A stretch of 64,000 nucleotides of DNA from Liolophura sinensis (taxonomy: Eukaryota; Mollusca; Polyplacophora; Chitonida; Chitonidae). This document shows, one piece after another, positions 61,101 through 64,000 of this stretch; position 1 is the stretch's first letter, and each line of letters opens with the position of its first letter. Location: the NCBI RefSeq assembly GCF_032854445.1, contig NC_088295.1:68417058-68481057 (forward strand), given 5' to 3'. A program made the position numbers and the translations under genes. The notes beneath the pieces were generated by a model, which was not told the DNA's origin, ran no database searches, and saw only the letters and a program-made list of their open reading frames with translations.

Positions 61101-64000
61101 AAAGCCTAGATGTTCTTTTGTTTTCGGATCTTGCATAAGCAATGGTTTCTCCAGGCGCTATCCAGTTTCAGCATCCACTTTTATGCTGTTGTAATGTCTT
61201 TGATTATTGTCAATGATACCAATTGAAAATAGTTGCAGCCTTATGAAGACTACCTTCCTAATGAAGTGCAGTGGTTTCCTCTGTGCTCTACATAGTTTCC
61301 TTCAACATAACCTGTCTGCCATTGTATAACGTAAATATTATGGGGTAATCCTTAACTCACAAAAATGTAGATAATTAAATATATGGTTGTGTTAACAGTA
61401 ATGTGGCTGAGGCACTGGTGAGTAAGGGACTGGCGACAGTCTTGAGATATCGTCAGGATGATGATCAGAGATCCTCCCACTATGACGATCTGTTAGCCGC
61501 TGAAGCCAGAGCCCAGAAGAAAGGTGTCGGTCTTCATTCCAAGAAAGAACCTCCTATCCACAGAGTGGCTGATATATCAGGGGTGAGAAATGATCTCTTG
61601 CTGTACTTAATTGTTGATAATTCTGTCTGTGCCAAGTTGATGGACCCACTAACTCAGGTCATATGGTTGTTAAGCCCACGTTGCATATACAAGAGCCATT
61701 TATGTTAATGGCCTGTAAAGGTGATGTTCAAGTTGGAAAATATAAGTTTCAGTACCAAAAGTATTAATATTTTATGACATTTATTTACCTGTAAAAGTGC
61801 TCGTATTTGGCTGAAATTCTTAGGTTAGTTTCTTGTGACGTTACTGAGGTAGTCGGGAGTTTCACCATGTACCTGGGGGGCAAGCATGATCTTGACCCGC
61901 ATCGTACAGTTGAAAACTTCTTGAGTACAGCATACATCAAAGAAGTAAACAAAAGTATATCCATTATGCTTTTTATCAACTTAATCGCTTGTTATCCAGC
62001 AGCATCCATTTATGTAATTCCCACATGTGTGGTAGTGTAGTCGGAGAAGAAAATTTGCAGTGATAGAGATAAAGAGGAATATGTTTCTGCTTGAAGGATG
62101 TACCCAAGTCCAAACAGTTTCTTCCATTTTTACAACGTGCTGGGCGCTGTGAGGCAGTGGTAGAGTTTGTGGCTAGCGGCTCCAGACTCAGGCTCTTCAT
62201 CCCCAGGGAGACATGTCTTATCACATTCCTTGTTTCAGGTAACTAGACATAGAAATGCCCCTCTTTCACTTCTCGATTTTCATTTAATTCAATACCTATT
62301 TTGGGAGGTATGTTTAACATGGTGTGTTTTTGGTCGACAGTTTGTGATACTGTAGGGCTATCGTGTAAGGGGGACCCTGGCTAGCATAGTTGTAAGGTGA
62401 CGAGTCTGTTAACGTCAGCACTTGCTGAAATGTTGTTCTTGTTTTGTGTGTACAAGTATCATATAAAAATGATTTATAACTTTAGAACTTATTTCATAAG
62501 AAGGACCTTTAATAATAGCTTTAGTAATTAGCTTTGTGGAATAATCTTTGGAAAGTACTATAATTTTATAGGTTTGAAAGACAGAGCACTGTTGGTGTTT
62601 TGCATGCTGAGGAAAAGTGTTAAGTGTTTCTTTGTCATCCAGGTATTGATTGCCCTCGTGCTTCACGCCCAGGACCAGGAGGGGTCACGATGCCTGCAGA
62701 ACCCTTTGGAGAGGAAGCTCTTGTCTATACTAAAGAGAACTGTCTACAACGAGAGGTGAGAAATTTGCTGAGTCACAGTCTAGGTGGTAATGTCCGACCG
62801 CCCATTTTGATATTATTGTTACTTTACATTTGAGAGTTGACATTTTGACGGCACAAGTAAGTGAAACACACAGAAGCAATGTGTTCATCCAGCTCTCCCA
62901 AACATTGCCCTCCTGAAACAAGTGAAGCAGTATACTCTTTGTTCTTTCTATCTTATTTGCAAGATATCATTGTTTCTGTACAGTTAAGGTAAATGGGTAG
63001 TTCTCAACCACTGCAGTGTAGCACATCATGGAACCAGGGGGCGGGAAATGTTGGATGATGACACCCATGGGTGCAGTAGTGTTTATAACTATTCAAAAGT
63101 GGAATGATCTGTTTGGAGAGAATTGATGCTGCAAGTTAACTTTCAAGGATCTGAATGGCCACCGTCGTATAAGTGAAATATTCTTGAGTTCAACTAAAAA
63201 CAAATACATAAAATCTAAACTGTTGGTTAAGTAATAAGTTGATGATTTTTTATTTGCTTCTAGGCTGTAAATGCTTCTATCTTCACTCTTTTTGTCATAA
63301 AAATAACCTCATGCATTAATTCTTGTAGGTAGAGGTGGAAGTTGAAGCTATAGACAAGGGAGGCAACTTCATCGGGTGGCTGTTTGTTGAAGGTTTGAAC
63401 TTGTCAGTAGGTCTGGTCTCCAAAGGCCTTGCTAAAGTTCACTTCACAGCAGAGCGGAGTTCACACTACAAAACACTGCTGAATGCGGAGGAGAAAGCTC
63501 GGGAAAAGAAGCTGAATGTAAGGGTTAAAAATGTGTCATTGGAAACCCGTTGCCTCTGTGCACAAATGATTTTTCCAAAAAATTTTTTCATTGCGCTGGT
63601 GGTTTATGGTTGGTTAGGCTGAGACAGTTACAAGGTTGTGTAGGTTTGTAGGTTTAGAACACTTGATGAAAGTAAACATTGTTTTACCATATACTGTTGT
63701 TGGAAGGGAATTTCAACCCTAAATTACACAAGTAAACTAACAGTATGCCTTTAAAAATTCCCCAGTGTTTAATAAGCATACATGTTTCAGGGTTCTCACA
63801 GTATTCAGCATGAATGTCATGTCATGAATGTCCAGTGTCATGAAATCTAGTACACAGACCTTTCCTGCCTACATACTTAACTCAGCAAGTAAACATCAAC
63901 ACTTTCTTTTTTCTTTTTTATCGTTTTCTACCAGATTTGGTCAGTGGTTGATGACGCCCCAAAACAGGAAGTGGTTGTAGAGGAACCCGTTGAAAGGAAA
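52189..64000 (+). CDS. SND1: SND1 / Tudor-SN nuclease, exons 1-17, 3' end off window
   Basis: SND1 (p100, Tudor-SN) is a multi-domain RNA-binding nuclease and scaffold in RISC, splicing and stress granules. Seventeen exons: 52189-52236, 53506-53655, 54651-54774, 55535-55616, 56184-56331, 56516-56596, 57257-57412, 57672-57778, 58442-58532, 58916-59007, 60303-60432, 60752-60834, 61399-61582, 62097-62238, 62643-62755, 63329-63517, 63935-64000. They total 1986 bp, 662 codons in one frame, about 70% of the usual ~910 residues. Four staphylococcal-nuclease-like repeats are visible: [16 protein letters not shown] and [13 protein letters not shown] (SN1); [14 protein letters not shown] and [13 protein letters not shown] (SN2); [20 protein letters not shown] and [14 protein letters not shown] (SN3); [17 protein letters not shown] and [13 protein letters not shown] (SN4). 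The Tudor/SN5 part lies to the right. Exons 5 and 6 need the second of two AGs to stay in frame. Confidence 0.96.
53157..53297. mobile_element. Foldback element in SND1 intron 1
   Basis: The ends aggccactttcacaaaactt and aagttttgtgaaagtggccc are inverted repeats 141 bp apart, with further weak pairing inside. A related opening (ggcccctgctccacaaaaat) is seen at 58321 without a clear partner. Confidence 0.8.
55170..55203. repeat. (TA/GATA) microsatellite
   Basis: Alternating ta and gata units directly 5' of the SINE-B copy in SND1 intron 3. Confidence 0.9.
55206..55463 (+). repeat. SINE-B, 5'-truncated
   Basis: Begins cctcgcttggcgttcagcat and runs through acttgccttcggtaagtcg, cagcactaaataaaagagc and tcatatgactgaaaaattg to cactcactcactc. 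It matches 15935-16277 but lacks the tRNA-like head. Confidence 0.92.
56874..57138 (+). repeat. SINE-A, full length
   Basis: Best-preserved plus-strand copy (about 265 bp): head ctctgtggctcagtcggtta (A box), gtgagttcaagtcc (B box), body acctgcggatggtcgtgggt and gctggccgccgtcgtataag, tail caccaatc then an A run. It lies in SND1 intron 6. Confidence 0.95.
58150..58290 (+). repeat. SINE-A fragment, eroded
   Basis: Short matches to the family: agcctctcaccagtgt, cctccgggctctgtccggtt. The 3' end is lost. SND1 intron 8. Confidence 0.55.
58609..58728 (+). repeat. SINE-A fragment, eroded
   Basis: Contains gtgagttcagcctcatgct, gttgtataagtgaattattc and caccaataaaatcaat, a shortened and diverged copy in SND1 intron 9. 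Confidence 0.6.
63155..63213 (+). repeat. SINE-A 3' fragment
   Basis: Contains ggccaccgtcgtataagtg and aaatattcttgagt, then an aaatacataaa tail. Only the last 60 bp of the family remain. SND1 intron 15. Confidence 0.75.

Overview
The window is metazoan nuclear DNA: genes are split by long introns with GT/AG junctions, dispersed SINEs with tRNA-like heads are frequent, and Tc1/mariner and non-LTR fragments are present. The SINE families and AT-rich, satellite-rich introns look molluscan (lophotrochozoan). That placement rests on remembered repeat character and was not tested.

Layout. 1-2684 (minus): the first three coding exons of TRAPPC3, running off the left edge. 3019-10987 (plus): complete RWDD1 in seven coding exons, head-to-head with TRAPPC3 across a 334-bp shared promoter region; its last intron holds a 2.5-kb minisatellite. 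12816-14640: a 104-bp satellite with a 6-mer higher-order structure. 17236-17958 (plus): an achaete-scute-like bHLH gene on one visible exon. 18-30.8 kb: gene-poor, with MITE and SINE copies. 30883-32253 (plus): a dual-specificity-phosphatase-like protein whose catalytic Cys is Ser, a predicted pseudophosphatase. 32.5-39.7 kb: SINEs, an 82-bp tandem repeat, a LINE reverse-transcriptase remnant and a ~170-bp satellite. 39780-41303: a Tc1 element with intact ends but a mutated transposase. 46053-47307 (minus): TMEM216, missing its first exon, with a deleted Tc1-like element 54 bp upstream of a splice acceptor. 52189-64000 (plus): the first 17 coding exons (662 codons) of SND1/Tudor-SN, running off the right edge before the Tudor domain.

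The genes are functionally unrelated: vesicle tethering, translation/DRG regulation, neurogenic transcription factor, signalling pseudophosphatase, ciliary transition zone and RNA metabolism. Two pairs are divergent (TRAPPC3/RWDD1 clearly; TMEM216/SND1 in orientation). No operon, CRISPR array, confident tRNA or rRNA gene, or recognisable viral element was found. The most unusual items are the Cys-to-Ser DUSP-like protein, the higher-order satellite structure, and the tandem repeat that duplicates the TRAPPC3 5' splice site. No wholly new biological system could be established from sequence alone.
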